From Pirellulales bacterium (GTDB lineage: Bacteria; Planctomycetota; Planctomycetia; Pirellulales; JAEUIK01): 64,000 nucleotides of DNA. Location of the stretch: positions 1 through 64,000 of the forward strand of contig JAIESQ010000052.1 of NCBI GenBank assembly GCA_019745975.1, read 5' to 3'. Within the stretch, counting starts at the first letter, position 1. Each line of letters opens with the position of its first letter. Below the pieces are notes generated by a model. It made no database searches, was not told the DNA's origin, and saw only the letters and a program-made list of their open reading frames with translations. Both the position numbers and the translations under genes were made by a program. Below, piece after piece: positions 1 to 10,326 of this stretch.

Positions 1-2
1 GG

Positions 3-287
3 GTGGAAAATAGGCAACCCTCCTACACCAACCACCAACAGACCAGATTTTCCACCTACTTTCGAGACGCCCACCCCAACGACGATTGGCTGCCGCATTT
101 CACTTGCCATGCAGTCGGCGAGGCGATCCGCTCGGTCATGATTGAGCGACCCGACCGCAAGTTGACCGTGCTCTGCGGCCATACCCACGGTCGCGGCGAA
201 TCGCGGCCGCTTCCCAATGTTCTGGTGTACACCGGCGGAGCGCAATATGGCCGGCCCGAGATTCAGGCGATCCTTGAGTTCTCCTAA
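3..287 (+). CDS. Metallophosphoesterase, C-terminal fragment (5' end outside window)
   Basis: This is the last ~94 codons of a gene that begins upstream of the window; the frame is open at the left edge, so the GTG at position 3 need not be the start. The visible part carries a GHTHGRG motif followed by a short beta-strand segment (VLVYTGGAQYGRPEIQ). This is the usual last metal-binding motif and C-terminal strand of calcineurin-like phosphoesterases. The substrate cannot be read from the fragment. The next gene also encodes a metallophosphoesterase, but of a different subfamily, and a ~190-base gap separates them. Confidence 0.7.
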   Translation: MENRQPSYTNHQQTRFSTYFRDAHPNDDWLPHFTCHAVGEAIRSVMIERPDRKLTVLCGHTHGRGESRPLPNVLVYTGGAQYGRPEIQAILEFS

Positions 288-475
288 GGCAATCATTAGC
301 TCCTTAACTTATACTGATTACACGACTTATGGCGTATGCGTTGCAGTGTCTTTCGCGAGCTCGTAGGATAGTCCCTGGACAAATGCTCAGGCTTCTGTTC
401 TAGGGGTTCGCGTACGCGTTAGAGGACTCGAATCGCGCGAGCCCTCAGGATTCACCCTGCTGAAGGAGCGGCAGC

Positions 476-1738
476 TTGTTCAAGTTTCTGCACTCGGCCG
501 ATTTGCATCTCGACAGCCCGATGCGCGGGCTGGAGCGTTACCCTGGTGCCCCCGCTGAGCAGTTGCGGGGTGCGACGCGCGCCGCGCTCGAAAACCTGGT
601 GCAGTTGGCGCTCGACGAGCAAGCGCGATTTGTCGTCATCGCGGGGGACCTGTACGACGGCGACTGGCCCGACCACAACACCGGGTTGTTCTTCGTCACG
701 CAGATGAACCGATTGCGCGAATCGGGCGTTCAGGTGTTCCTGATCGCCGGGAATCACGACGCCGCAAATCGCATGACGCGCACGCTCCGCTTGCCGGAGC
801 ACGTCACAGTATTGTCGAATCGCAATCCTCAGTCGATCGAAATCGACAGTTGCGGAGCGTTCGTCCACGGCCAGAGCTTTGCGCGACAAGAGGTATGGGA
901 AAACCTGGCAAGCGCCTATCCTCGGGCGGTCCGCGGCGCGTTCAATATCGGGTTGTTGCACACCTGCGCTACGGGGGGCTCGACGTCGCACGAGCAGTAC
1001 GCCCCCTGTTCGCTCGATGATTTGCGGAGCCGAGAGTACGACTACTGGGCCTTGGGCCACATCCATCAGCGCGGCGAAGTGCTGCGCGAGCCGCTGGCGC
1101 TGTTTCCCGGGAATCTTCAAGGGCGGCACATACGCGAAACCGGAGCAAAGGGTTGCTTGCTTGTCGAAGTCGACGATCGCTTGCAGGCGCAAGCAAGGTT
1201 CGAGCCGTTGGACGTGGTGCGTTGGGAGCGCGTAACCGTGTGTGCGCGACCTGAGGACCAAATCGAGGATCTGTGGCTCCGCTTCGCGTCCCAACTCAAT
1301 CAGCAAGTCGTCGACGCCGGCGGCCGATTGTTGGCCTTGCGGGTCGAATTCACCGGCCCCTGCCGCGCTCATAAGCAATTTGGTTTGCGGCCCCAGCAGA
1401 GTCAGGCCGAGTTGCGGGCGATCGCAAACGAAGCCGGGACCGGCCAGGCCTGGATTGAGCGAATCGAATTCCGCACGCAACCGCCCCTCGATGATCGCGC
1501 CCCTAGCGATGGCCCGCTGGCTGAGCTTTTGGCCGTGATACGGAGTTGTGAATCGAATTCGCAACGCCTATCTGATCTGGCTGGTGTACTTGGTGATTTA
1601 CACCGTCGGCTGCCGGCCGACCTCAGGGAAGGAACCGACGCGCTGCGCATCGACGATCCCGAGTGGGTGGCCGGGCTCGTCCGTCAAGCGGAGCCGCTGC
1701 TCCTGGCGCGGCTGCAAGCGTCGCAAGGAGCGCCATGA
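476..1738 (+). CDS. DNA repair metallo-exonuclease, SbcD/YhaO-like
   Basis: Calcineurin-like nuclease, probably the nuclease subunit of an SbcCD/Mre11-Rad50-type complex that trims DNA ends or hairpins in the cytoplasm. All five phosphoesterase motifs are visible: HSADLHLDSP near residue 6, GDLYDGDWPDHN near 60, GNHD near 95, the GLLHT histidine near 160, and GHIHQRGEV near 195. The length (420 residues) matches Bacillus YhaO rather than shorter SbcD. The start is TTG, chosen because a GAAGGAG ribosome site lies 7 bases upstream and the protein then begins MFKFLHSADLH, as in the family. The stop overlaps the ATG of the next gene (ATGA), so the two are translationally coupled. Function is by family; the exact substrate is unknown. 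Confidence 0.88.
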   Translation: MFKFLHSADLHLDSPMRGLERYPGAPAEQLRGATRAALENLVQLALDEQARFVVIAGDLYDGDWPDHNTGLFFVTQMNRLRESGVQVFLIAGNHDAANRMTRTLRLPEHVTVLSNRNPQSIEIDSCGAFVHGQSFARQEVWENLASAYPRAVRGAFNIGLLHTCATGGSTSHEQYAPCSLDDLRSREYDYWALGHIHQRGEVLREPLALFPGNLQGRHIRETGAKGCLLVEVDDRLQAQARFEPLDVVRWERVTVCARPEDQIEDLWLRFASQLNQQVVDAGGRLLALRVEFTGPCRAHKQFGLRPQQSQAELRAIANEAGTGQAWIERIEFRTQPPLDDRAPSDGPLAELLAVIRSCESNSQRLSDLAGVLGDLHRRLPADLREGTDALRIDDPEWVAGLVRQAEPLLLARLQASQGAP

Positions 1739-4700
1739 GAATTCACCAGTTGGAACTGCGCGCCTTTGGTCCCTTCACCGACGTCGTGTTGGAGTTCGGT
1801 GACACGCCGGGTCGGTTACACGTAGTTTATGGCCCAAATGAGGCCGGCAAGTCATCGGCGCTGCGCGCGGTGCGGCAATTGCTATTCGGGATCGATCAGC
1901 GGACCGACGACTCCTTCTTGCACAATTACTCCGCCTTGCGCATTGGCGCGGTGCTCGAAAGCCGAGACGGCCAGCGGCTCGAGGTCGTGCGCCGTAAAGC
2001 CCAACGTGATAGCTTGCGCGGGGCGGACGACAGTGCGGTGGTCGATCCTGAGCGGCTGGACCGAATGTTGGGCGGGCTGAGTCGGGACCTGTATGAGCAG
2101 ATGTTCGGCCTGAGTCATCAAGTACTCGTCAAGGGAGGACGCGAATTGGCAGCAGGCCGCGGCGATCTCGGACAGTTGCTATTTTCCGCTGGAGCTGGCC
2201 TGAGCGAACTGCGGCGCTTGCAACAGGACTTGGCATCCGAAGCTGCGACAATGTATAAGCCTGGCAATGCCACGATTCCGCTCATCAACCAGAGTTTGCG
2301 CGAATGGAACGAGGCCCGCCGCGCCTTCAAAGACGCGCAGTTGCCAAGCACGGCCTGGGCCAAATGCGAAGAAGCGTGTCGTCACATTTCCGAGCGGAAA
2401 CACCTCGTCGACGGCCGCCTTGCCGCTTGCCGTAGGCAACGCGATAAGCTCGCGTCGATGGAGCGGGCACGCCCGCCGATCGCGGCCCGTCGACGATTGC
2501 GCGCGGAATTAGCTGCCCTGGGACCGTTGCCTGCGCTAGGAGAAGAGTTCGCGACAGAGCGCCGTCAAGTCGAAGCCGATCTGGCGGCTGCCCGTTCGGT
2601 AGTCGTGGGGGCCAAACACACGCTATTTGAACTCGACCGCCAGCTCGCCGCGTGCCGAGTTCCCGCATCGCTTTTGGCAGCCGGCGAACAGATCGATGAA
2701 CTACAGCGACAGCTCGGCAGCGTGCTGAAGGCCGACTTTGATCAGGTCGGCTTGCGTTCACTGATCGAGCAGGCCGAAATCTCTGCAGCCCGGCTGTTAC
2801 GAGAGTTGCGTCCCGACCTCGCGCTGGCAGACGTGGAGTCCCTCCGGCTTACACGTGCCGAGCGCGAACGGATTCACGCCCTGCTCGTCGAGCGAGCCGG
2901 CTTAATTGCCCGCGACGAGCACGCGCGGCAGCAGTTGATAGCGCTGCGCGCATCGCTCTCGACGGCCGAGGAAGCGATTGCACAACAACCACCGGTCGTC
3001 GACACATCTTCACTGCGGCGTGCGGTGTCGCGCGCAGCCAAGCATGGCGGGCTCGAGGAACAAGCGATTGAGATCGCCGAACGGATCGCGGCGCTTAATC
3101 GGCAAGTCGAGTCTGAGCTAAAGAAGCTGGTTGGTTGGAGTAGCGAGTGGTTGGCCGCCGATTCGCTCGTGGTGCCGTCGTTGGCGACCGTCGAAGACTT
3201 TGAGCAGCGCTTGCGTCAAGCGGATGAGCAAGTTGCGCGAACCACTGATTCGCTGCACACCGCCCGCACGACCGCTGACGCACTTCGGCTGCAGATTGCA
3301 GAAATGCGGGCGCTCAACGATCCGCCCAGCGAAACGTCGCTGGCCGAAGCAAGAGCACTCCGCGATCAGGCTTGGCATGCGCTTCGGCGGCGGCTCCAAG
3401 GCGAATCAACGGATACACACCAGTCCCAGGACGGTACCGAATCCGAAGTGGCCCACGCGGTTGAGGAATTTGAATTGCGGCAAGTCCGGGCTGACGATGT
3501 CGCGGATGAACTGCGTCACGATGCCGATCGCGCCAGTCAGTATGCGCGGTTGCAGGTGCAAGCCCGCGAGCAAGACCGACTAGTCGCGGCTTGCCAGACC
3601 GATTCTGAAACGGCTCGCGTCACACGTACGAGACTGCTGGAGGAATGGCAGGCAATCTGGAGCACCGCCGGGGTCAAGCCGCGCACGCCCGCCGAGATGC
3701 GTGGTTGGCTCGTGCAGCACGAACGTGTCGTCGAGCTTGCCAGACGGCTTCGCGACGAGCAAGGACGCGCCGAGTTGCTCGCCAAGCGAATTTGTCTCGC
3801 GCGCGACGGCTTGGTTGAATTGATATCAACCCTTGGCCTGGCTACGCCGGAGTGCCATTTGTCCGAGCTACTGGAGCACGCGGAAGACGTTTGCAGACAT
3901 GAGGATGAACAACATACTGCCCGAGCCTTGCTCGAGAGCGAGGTTCGTCGGCTGCGTGGCGAAGTTGCGAACATGGAGCAGACGGCTCGCGACTCGTCTG
4001 TGCGATTAGCTGCCTGGCAACGGTCATGGGAGCAAGCGATCTCTCCGCTCGGCTTGCCGAAGCAGGCGACACCGGAGGAAGCCACCACCGTGCTCGCGGG
4101 GATTGTCGATCTGTTCGAGCAGCTCGACGCGGCTGCAGGCTATCGAGCACGGCTCGCGGCGATTGATCGCGACCGCGCGGCCTTTGAACGGAATGTACAC
4201 GAGCTAGCGTCTCGACTTGCGCCAGACTTGGCGACCAAGCCCGCCACTGAGGTGGCAGGTTCAGTCCGCGATCGACTGACGGCAGCGCGACAACTTCATG
4301 AACGCCACTGTGCGCTGGCGACCGAACACCTCCGCGAGGAAGCCAGGCTGCGCGACGCGCAGCAGGCGATCATCGCCTTCGAAGCGAAACTGGCCGAACT
4401 TTGTCGGCAGGCGGATTGCTTGAGTGCCGACGCGCTGCCCGCGGTCGAGCAGCGCGTGGCCCGCGGTCGAGAGCTTGTTGGCCAACTGCGCACGGTCGGA
4501 GAGCAATTGTTGGAGGTTGCCGCCGAACGCAGCCTCGAAAAATTCTTGAGCGAGGTTGAGGCGGAGCTCGAGGGTACCGAGGATCTGGGGTTGCGCTTGA
4601 TCCAGGTCGACGATGAGATCGTCGAACTCGAGCAGCAACGCGACACGTTGGCTAGAGAGCTCGGCGCAGCGGAGGCGGAACTAAGGGCGATGAATGGTAC

Positions 4701-5298
4701 GCCGCGTGCCGCGGAGGCAGCCGAGAATTCCGAGTCGGTTCGCGCGAAACTGGTGACTCAGGTCGAGCACTATGCGCGCGTCCGGATTGCAGCGGCGCTG
4801 CTGCACGAAGCGATCGAACTATACCGCGAGAAAAACCAGGGACCGGTGCTCCGCCGCGCGAGCGAGCTATTTGCCCAACTAACGCTAGGGTCGTTTTCTG
4901 GTCTGCGGCCGGAAATTGACGATGATGGCCAGCCCATATTGGTGGGTTTGCGCGCTGACCGCGCTGCCCAGGTGGGCGTCGATGGGATGAGCGAAGGCAC
5001 CCGCGACCAGCTTTATCTTGCCTTACGGCTGGCAAGTCTGGAGCAATGTCTGCTCGGGCGCGAGCCGGTACCGTTGCTGGTAGACGATATTCTGATCAAC
5101 TTTGACAACGAGCGAACGATGGCAACACTGAAGGTGCTAGCGCAGTTTGCAAAGCGCACTCAAGTGATCCTGTTCACACATCAGGAGCACTTGCTCGACC
5201 TGGCGACGGCAGCACTCGAACCTGGTGCCTGGCGGGAGCATCGCCTGGGGCCTGGCGCCGCGGCGATCGGCCTGCGGGATGCTGCCGCCACGCTCTGA
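1735..5298 (+). CDS. SMC-like ATPase, SbcC/YhaN-like partner of the upstream nuclease
   Basis: Rad50/SbcC-type ATPase of 1187 residues. An N-terminal P-loop (YGPNEAGKSS) lies near residue 35, followed by about 900 residues of Arg/Glu/Ala/Leu-rich heptad-like coiled coil. The C-terminal ABC lobe has a signature-like GMSEGTRDQLYLAL near 1085 and a Walker B-like LLVDDILINFD near 1115. No CxxC zinc hook is obvious at the coil tip, which fits YhaN rather than classical SbcC. The ATG at 1735 was preferred to a GTG 24 codons upstream because it has AAGGAG five bases before it, overlaps the upstream stop as ATGA, and gives the canonical start MRIHQLELRAFGPF. It probably works with the 476-1738 nuclease in double-strand end processing. 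Confidence 0.88.
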   Translation: MRIHQLELRAFGPFTDVVLEFGDTPGRLHVVYGPNEAGKSSALRAVRQLLFGIDQRTDDSFLHNYSALRIGAVLESRDGQRLEVVRRKAQRDSLRGADDSAVVDPERLDRMLGGLSRDLYEQMFGLSHQVLVKGGRELAAGRGDLGQLLFSAGAGLSELRRLQQDLASEAATMYKPGNATIPLINQSLREWNEARRAFKDAQLPSTAWAKCEEACRHISERKHLVDGRLAACRRQRDKLASMERARPPIAARRRLRAELAALGPLPALGEEFATERRQVEADLAAARSVVVGAKHTLFELDRQLAACRVPASLLAAGEQIDELQRQLGSVLKADFDQVGLRSLIEQAEISAARLLRELRPDLALADVESLRLTRAERERIHALLVERAGLIARDEHARQQLIALRASLSTAEEAIAQQPPVVDTSSLRRAVSRAAKHGGLEEQAIEIAERIAALNRQVESELKKLVGWSSEWLAADSLVVPSLATVEDFEQRLRQADEQVARTTDSLHTARTTADALRLQIAEMRALNDPPSETSLAEARALRDQAWHALRRRLQGESTDTHQSQDGTESEVAHAVEEFELRQVRADDVADELRHDADRASQYARLQVQAREQDRLVAACQTDSETARVTRTRLLEEWQAIWSTAGVKPRTPAEMRGWLVQHERVVELARRLRDEQGRAELLAKRICLARDGLVELISTLGLATPECHLSELLEHAEDVCRHEDEQHTARALLESEVRRLRGEVANMEQTARDSSVRLAAWQRSWEQAISPLGLPKQATPEEATTVLAGIVDLFEQLDAAAGYRARLAAIDRDRAAFERNVHELASRLAPDLATKPATEVAGSVRDRLTAARQLHERHCALATEHLREEARLRDAQQAIIAFEAKLAELCRQADCLSADALPAVEQRVARGRELVGQLRTVGEQLLEVAAERSLEKFLSEVEAELEGTEDLGLRLIQVDDEIVELEQQRDTLARELGAAEAELRAMNGTPRAAEAAENSESVRAKLVTQVEHYARVRIAAALLHEAIELYREKNQGPVLRRASELFAQLTLGSFSGLRPEIDDDGQPILVGLRADRAAQVGVDGMSEGTRDQLYLALRLASLEQCLLGREPVPLLVDDILINFDNERTMATLKVLAQFAKRTQVILFTHQEHLLDLATAALEPGAWREHRLGPGAAAIGLRDAAATL

Positions 5299-5411
5299 AC
5301 CCGGCTCAGAGCGACTGGTGACCGACTATACTGCGCCTAGGCGGTCGCGCGCAGAGCCGGGACCGCACTCGTTATCCGATTTCGAGTCCACGTCGAGCCA
5401 GTGGTCAGGTT

Positions 5412-6629
5412 GTGGAAGCAGAACAGGTCCAGCTGCCGATCAATTCCTCCGTCGAGGAATTGGTTACAGTCGGCCCGCTGGCCGTGGCCGATCAGGCACT
5501 TTGCATTTTTCTGGAGTCGCCACCACTTGTGGCGGCCATGGTCGACGACATTCAGCGCGCCACCAAGTGCGTGTGGCTCGAATTCTATATCGTGCAAGCC
5601 GATTCGGCCGGCAACGCCATTGCCAACGCGCTAGTTGAGCGGGCCGCCGCGGGTGTCGATGTGCGTGTGCTCTACGACGGGCTCGGCTGCCAGGCGACTC
5701 CGCTGGCGTTTTTCAACCGATTGACTGCGGCCGGCGTTGACGTGTTGGCGTACAACACGATCTGGGATGCCTTACGAAGCGTGCGGCGATTCACGCGGAT
5801 CGTCAATCGTCGCAATCATCGCAAGTTGTTGATCGTCGACGACGCGATCGGCTATTTCGGCGGGATGAACATCACGGGGGGCGAAGCCGACGCCGCCGGC
5901 GGCGCTGGGCGACCGATTCCCGACACTGACTCTAGCGGCTGGCGCGACGTTCACGTGCGGTTGGCCGGGCATCAGGCGGTTGAGCTGGCCGACAGCTTCG
6001 ACCGTTCCTGGCGGCGGGCCTTGCGGTTGCGCGTTCAGCGTCGGCCGCGAACGTATCGCCGAGGGCGACTCCCCTTGGGGGCCGAAAAAATCCGCTTCTA
6101 CGACAGCGGTCCGGGGAGGCGGCACAGTCGAGCACACCGCGTGTATCGGCGGTTGTTTCGCCGCGCGCAAAGTCGCATCACGATCTCGATGGCCTACTTC
6201 CTTCCCACCGGGCGCGTGTTGGGCGAACTGCTGCGAGCGGCCCGACGCGGCGTGCGCATCGAGGTGGTCGTGCCCAGCCAGAGCGACGTCAAATTGGTCG
6301 AACGGGCAACGCGTTTCATGTACCCGCGACTGCTACGGCGTTGCTTCGTGATTTACGAGCGACAGCGGCGGATGTTACATAGCAAGATCGCGGTGATAGA
6401 CGATGAGTGGTCGGTCGTCGGCTCAGCCAATCTCGACGCCCGTAGTTTGGGTTTCAATCTCGAGTTCTTGGCGGTCGTGCGGTCGCGGCGTTTCGCGTCC
6501 GCATTACGCGACGTGTGCGACTACGAGGTCGCTCATAGTCAGTTAGTCACTTTAGAAAAGTGTGCCGCGAGCGGACGCTGGGAGCAGTACTTGAACTGGT
6601 GCGCCTATCAGCTCCGCTGGTGGCTGTAG
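5412..6629 (+). CDS. Cardiolipin synthase / phospholipase D family protein
   Basis: Phospholipase D superfamily enzyme, most likely a cardiolipin synthase that joins phosphatidylglycerol head groups at the inner membrane. Two HKD half-sites are visible: HRKLLIVDDAIGYFGGMN near residue 135 and HSKIAVIDDEWSVVGSANLD near 320, each with the downstream G-(M/S)-N. At 405 residues and without clear N-terminal membrane helices it resembles ClsB-type rather than ClsA-type enzymes. The GTG start gives an N-terminus reading MEAEQVQLPIN; no strong ribosome site is visible. It follows the recombination pair on the same strand after ~110 bases and converges on the antiporter gene. Another PLD activity cannot be excluded. 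Confidence 0.85.
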   Translation: MEAEQVQLPINSSVEELVTVGPLAVADQALCIFLESPPLVAAMVDDIQRATKCVWLEFYIVQADSAGNAIANALVERAAAGVDVRVLYDGLGCQATPLAFFNRLTAAGVDVLAYNTIWDALRSVRRFTRIVNRRNHRKLLIVDDAIGYFGGMNITGGEADAAGGAGRPIPDTDSSGWRDVHVRLAGHQAVELADSFDRSWRRALRLRVQRRPRTYRRGRLPLGAEKIRFYDSGPGRRHSRAHRVYRRLFRRAQSRITISMAYFLPTGRVLGELLRAARRGVRIEVVVPSQSDVKLVERATRFMYPRLLRRCFVIYERQRRMLHSKIAVIDDEWSVVGSANLDARSLGFNLEFLAVVRSRRFASALRDVCDYEVAHSQLVTLEKCAASGRWEQYLNWCAYQLRWWL

Positions 6630-6638
6630 AGTCAGTGG

Positions 6639-8291
6639 CTAGAGGCACACGAACGTCGCCAGTACCAAGATCGGCAACAGCACCAGAACGCTATAGACGA
6701 CATAGCCAAAGAAGCCAGGCATCCGCACGCCCGACGACTCGGCGATCGCCTTGACCATGAAATTCGGTCCGTTGCCGATGTAGGTCATCGCGCCCATAAA
6801 GACCGCGCCGAAACTGATGCCGAGCAGGAACTCTTCGGCGACGCCGGCTACTTGCACGCTGGCATCGGCCGAGATGGCCTTGGCGGTCTCAAAAAACACC
6901 AGATAGGTCGGCGCGTTGTCCAGCACGCTGGAGAGCGTCCCGGATGCCCAAAAAAACTCGCGGGGGGTGTCGATGCCCAAGCGAGCGCCCCGGGCATCGA
7001 GAATCTGCAGTGCCGGCTGCATGCAAAGGAAGATTCCCAAGAATAGCGCTGCGACTTCAATGATCGCGCCATAGCTGAAACGGTTGGCAATGCGGACCGC
7101 CGCCGGTCCCACGAGCAGCGAGATCGCAACCAGCCCTAATTGGACAACTTCGCGCAGAAACAACCACGGATGCCAATCCGTGCCCGGAAATACCTTCGAT
7201 GGATCGAGCAGCGCGACAGAGAGGATCAATACGGCCAGCAGCGTACCGTTGACGACGACTCCAGAGAACTGCAGCTTGCCAGCCATTCGCTCATCGCGGG
7301 CAATGTCCGACAGTGTTTCGCGAGGATAAGCGTAGAAATGATCCCACATCAGGTAGACGGCGATCAGCAGGCCGTTGACCAGGAGCCACTGTGGCCAGAG
7401 CTTCAGGGTCCAAAGAAACGGAACTCCCTGCAAGTATCCCAGGAACAGCGGTGGATCGCCCAGCGGTGTCAGGCAGCCACCGCAGTTGCAGACGACGAAA
7501 ATGAAAAATACCAAGGTATGGGCGACGTGCCTGCGCTCGCGATTGGTTTCCAACAATGGCCGCACAAGCAGCATCGCCGCGCCGGTAGTGCCAATGAAGC
7601 TGGCCAGCACAGCGCCGATTGCCAGGAAGCTCGCATTCACGAACGGGTGAGCGCGAAGGTCTCCCTCGATGCGGATGCCGCCGCTGATCGTATACAAACT
7701 GAACAAGAGCACGATGAACGGCACGTACTCGCTGAAGATCGCGTTCTGAAAGACCGTCCAGGTAAGACCAAACGAGGGACTGCCCGCGGCAGGCTCCGTG
7801 ATGCCGTGGCCAAGAAAGTGCCGCTCCACGGGATGAGTGTGCAAGAGCAGATAGTAGGCCAGGGTTAGCGTTCCTAGCAGCACGGCCACTTCGAACCGGT
7901 GCAGATTGCTCTCCCACCAGTGGGAAATGACAGGAACGAGCGGAAAAACCGCGATCGCGCCGAGAATCAGCACGAAGGGCGCCACCATCCAGAGCGCAGG
8001 TGGCTCGAGCGTCGTATGCGCGGCGGCGTTTGGCTCGTGATTGGTGGTTGGCCAGGCTGGTTCCGTCGCTGCGTCGTTCGCTGGCTTCGTCACATCTTGC
8101 ACAGGCTCGACGTGGTCATGGTTCGCGTCCTGCGCGGCGTTGTGTTCTGCGGCAAGCATATTTCGCGTGCCGGCTTGAGGCCAACCCAGCGCCGCCGAAA
8201 CCAGGTAGGCCACGATTACGATCAAGAGAGCCACGAGAACCTGCCATTGCGAGGATGCGGTCTCGGGTTGGCCGTGATGCGTTTCCGTCAT
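6639..8291 (-). CDS. Sodium:proton antiporter, NhaD-like (ion transporter superfamily)
   Basis: Polytopic inner-membrane carrier of 550 residues with about 12 hydrophobic helices. Motifs typical of NhaD/ArsB-like ion transporters occur as two inverted repeats: [16 protein letters not shown] with [12 protein letters not shown] in the first half, and [14 protein letters not shown] with [12 protein letters not shown] in the second. By family it exchanges Na+ for H+. An unusual feature is a ~65-residue hydrophilic linker rich in His, Asn, Asp and Pro between the first helix (residues ~16-38) and the second (~105), which could be a metal- or pH-sensing segment. The ATG start gives [14 protein letters not shown]. 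The gene stands alone and converges on the cardiolipin synthase gene. Confidence 0.85.
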   Translation of the reverse strand: MTETHHGQPETASSQWQVLVALLIVIVAYLVSAALGWPQAGTRNMLAAEHNAAQDANHDHVEPVQDVTKPANDAATEPAWPTTNHEPNAAAHTTLEPPALWMVAPFVLILGAIAVFPLVPVISHWWESNLHRFEVAVLLGTLTLAYYLLLHTHPVERHFLGHGITEPAAGSPSFGLTWTVFQNAIFSEYVPFIVLLFSLYTISGGIRIEGDLRAHPFVNASFLAIGAVLASFIGTTGAAMLLVRPLLETNRERRHVAHTLVFFIFVVCNCGGCLTPLGDPPLFLGYLQGVPFLWTLKLWPQWLLVNGLLIAVYLMWDHFYAYPRETLSDIARDERMAGKLQFSGVVVNGTLLAVLILSVALLDPSKVFPGTDWHPWLFLREVVQLGLVAISLLVGPAAVRIANRFSYGAIIEVAALFLGIFLCMQPALQILDARGARLGIDTPREFFWASGTLSSVLDNAPTYLVFFETAKAISADASVQVAGVAEEFLLGISFGAVFMGAMTYIGNGPNFMVKAIAESSGVRMPGFFGYVVYSVLVLLPILVLATFVCL

Positions 8292-8558
8292 TTTTGCTCT
8301 ATATGTCGTCGCGGTGCGGACATGCTAATCCGCCGTTCACGGTCATGGGTGGGTGGCTACCCCGCCGTGCTTGGCGCCGTTGTTCGTCGTGATAGATCCG
8401 GACTGCAGCGTTCCGTATCAGCAGCAAGCGTACGGCAATTTACACCCGATTCGCCGCGTTGCGAAGAGTCGAATAGTCGCGCGATTACGGACGTTTGGGC
8501 GAAGACAAAACTCACACGCCCGAGCTTTCGCCTCATCGCGCGTCACGCGAGTCTCAAA

Positions 8559-9572
8559 TCACTCGTCGCGCCAATTCGTGGCATCGATGCGCTCCAGTTC
8601 TCGGTCGATTTCCGTTCCTTCGTAAAACGAAAGCCAGCCGCGCAGCCGATGGCTAGCGCCAGGCGGAGAGTCGTCGAACTTCGGATCGCTGTGCAAACAC
8701 GGGCACGGCGCGTTCGCCCAGGCGCGCTGGCAACCCTCCCAGGCCGTGATGATCCAGCGACGGCCATCGTCCGACCGGCACGCAACGTAGGGAGCGCGAA
8801 GTAGTTTGTTCTCATTGGTCTGGTCGGAGAACCCCACCGCATAGCCCAGCAGCACGCAGATCTGCACGCGTAGATCGCTCAGCATTTCGGGCGAGTGATT
8901 GACGAAGGTTAACTCCATCCGCACCGCTTCGCTCTTGGCGGTCGCGTGGGCGCAGAATTCCACGCCGTTGGGAAGTCGGCGTGCGAGTGACAAGTCGTGG
9001 TCGCCTGGGCGCTGCCACTCCAACTGCGGGAGCTCGACCCCCTTCTTCGTCCAAATGGTCGGCACATGTTCGTGTGCCAGCCAGATCAAGCCATGCTGTG
9101 ACCAGATGGCCTCTGGAAGATCGATGACGACATAACTGTTCGGGTCCCAGGGTGTAAATACACTGAACTTCGTTTCACGGCGCGGTCGCAACGCACCATC
9201 GCGGAACCCAAGCCGCGGATGTCTCCCACCGGGATATGGCAACATCACCAGCGGCTGATCGGCCTGTTGAGGGGGCCGGCTATCGGGGTGAATCTTGAAT
9301 CGACGCTGGGCGGCAGTGACCTCCTCGGGCTTCATGCCCATGGCAGCGGAGATTTCCTCGACTCGATAGTGGTGGTACCACACCATGTTTTCGAGCCAGC
9401 GACGCAATTCGTCGCCGTCGCCGGGCTTGCGCGGAGGTGCACCGTCCGTGGGAATAGTTTCTGCTGGCTCATCGGCGCGAACGAATCTGGCCGTGCCGGC
9501 CAATGCCAGCCAGCATCCGACACTTGCCAGTGCGACCAATCGCGCTGGTGATTGACGTAGCTCATGTGCCAT
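8559..9572 (-). CDS. Secreted protein of unknown function
   Basis: I do not recognise a family. The protein (337 residues from this start) begins MAHELRQSPARLV and has a signal peptide whose hydrophobic core (VALASVGCWLALAGTARFV) ends before RADEP. A start 13 codons further upstream is open, but this ATG gives the cleaner signal sequence. The mature part has a short helical region (ELRRWLENMVWYHHYRVEEI) that reads like a DNA-binding-type helix pair, then a beta-rich region with many Trp and His residues and a small Cys-rich motif (CPCLHSD) near the C-terminus. The composition fits an exported planctomycete protein, possibly a carbohydrate-related beta-sandwich, but that is only an impression. 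Confidence 0.65.
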   Translation of the reverse strand: MAHELRQSPARLVALASVGCWLALAGTARFVRADEPAETIPTDGAPPRKPGDGDELRRWLENMVWYHHYRVEEISAAMGMKPEEVTAAQRRFKIHPDSRPPQQADQPLVMLPYPGGRHPRLGFRDGALRPRRETKFSVFTPWDPNSYVVIDLPEAIWSQHGLIWLAHEHVPTIWTKKGVELPQLEWQRPGDHDLSLARRLPNGVEFCAHATAKSEAVRMELTFVNHSPEMLSDLRVQICVLLGYAVGFSDQTNENKLLRAPYVACRSDDGRRWIITAWEGCQRAWANAPCPCLHSDPKFDDSPPGASHRLRGWLSFYEGTEIDRELERIDATNWRDE

Positions 9573-9744
9573 GGCCTTAGCCTCATTAGCACTGCGAGTC
9601 GCGGTCCGCATTGATCAACCTCATGCGTTCGAGCGATCCGTCACGATTCTAGGGTTTGTAGCCTCGTGCCGCGAGCGCATCGGAGTCGGCCAGCCAGATC
9701 GCGGCCTCCTTAAGTTTCGGGGCGGATCTGTTATATTTCGCAGC

Positions 9745-10326
9745 GTGAAACGCGAAACCTGGCTGCAAGCGAATCGTCGGATCTTCGGCGCGGCGCTAAT
9801 GGTATACGGTGGGTTGGCAATGCTCGCCCTGGCGACGGTGGCCGGTGCTGTCGCCAATAGCTTGCCGCGCTGGATCGCCAGCCTAGCGGGCGTGGTGCTG
9901 GCCTTTGCGATGCTGGGAGTCGTTTGGCTCGTGGTGCAGTTGAGTCGACCCCGGTTGGGGTTCCACGACGGCAACCTGTTGGTGTTCGTGCGGCAAGGAC
10001 CGCCTGCCCGGGTACCGGTAACGGCGGTCGAGTGTTTCCTATTGGGACGCGGTGCCACGTTCCTGCCGGGACGCCAGTTCGCCGAGGTGGAAACCGTGAC
10101 GTTGGTCGTGCGGATATCACCCAAGGTCGAAGCGTTGCGTCAGCAGTCGACCGATCCTCGGCTCGGCTCATGGTGCGACAGTCACATCACATTGCGCGGC
10201 ACTTGGTGCGAGCCGCTGACCGTTTCACGCGTCAATGATCTAAACGCTCGTCTTGCAGCCGCACAAAAGGCCATTCGAGCCACGGCTCGCGATTTGCAAA
10301 CCAACGGACAGAATGCTGCGACATGA
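9745..10326 (+). CDS. Small membrane protein coupled to mfnB, function unknown
   Basis: 193 residues with two adjacent transmembrane helices (about residues 10-33 and 39-63) followed by a ~125-residue soluble domain containing RPRLGFHDGNLLVFVRQGPP and a C-terminal Ala/Arg-rich helix. Two helices followed by a beta-rich domain resembles bacterial PH-like membrane proteins, but I see no diagnostic motif. The GTG at 9745 was chosen because the frame upstream of it lacks membrane-protein character and overlaps the divergent secreted-protein gene. No ribosome site is evident. Its stop overlaps the ATG of mfnB as ATGA, so the two are probably co-translated. Confidence 0.6.
   Translation: MKRETWLQANRRIFGAALMVYGGLAMLALATVAGAVANSLPRWIASLAGVVLAFAMLGVVWLVVQLSRPRLGFHDGNLLVFVRQGPPARVPVTAVECFLLGRGATFLPGRQFAEVETVTLVVRISPKVEALRQQSTDPRLGSWCDSHITLRGTWCEPLTVSRVNDLNARLAAAQKAIRATARDLQTNGQNAAT

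Noticed and set aside
452-1564. A 370-codon open frame on the minus strand opposite the YhaO-like gene
   Set aside because: It mirrors the codon pattern of the real gene in GC-rich DNA, lacks any domain character, and the plus-strand frame has all catalytic motifs.
7899-8804. A 301-codon open frame on the plus strand across the NhaD start
   Set aside because: It is antisense to the antiporter for half its length, Arg-rich and without domain features.
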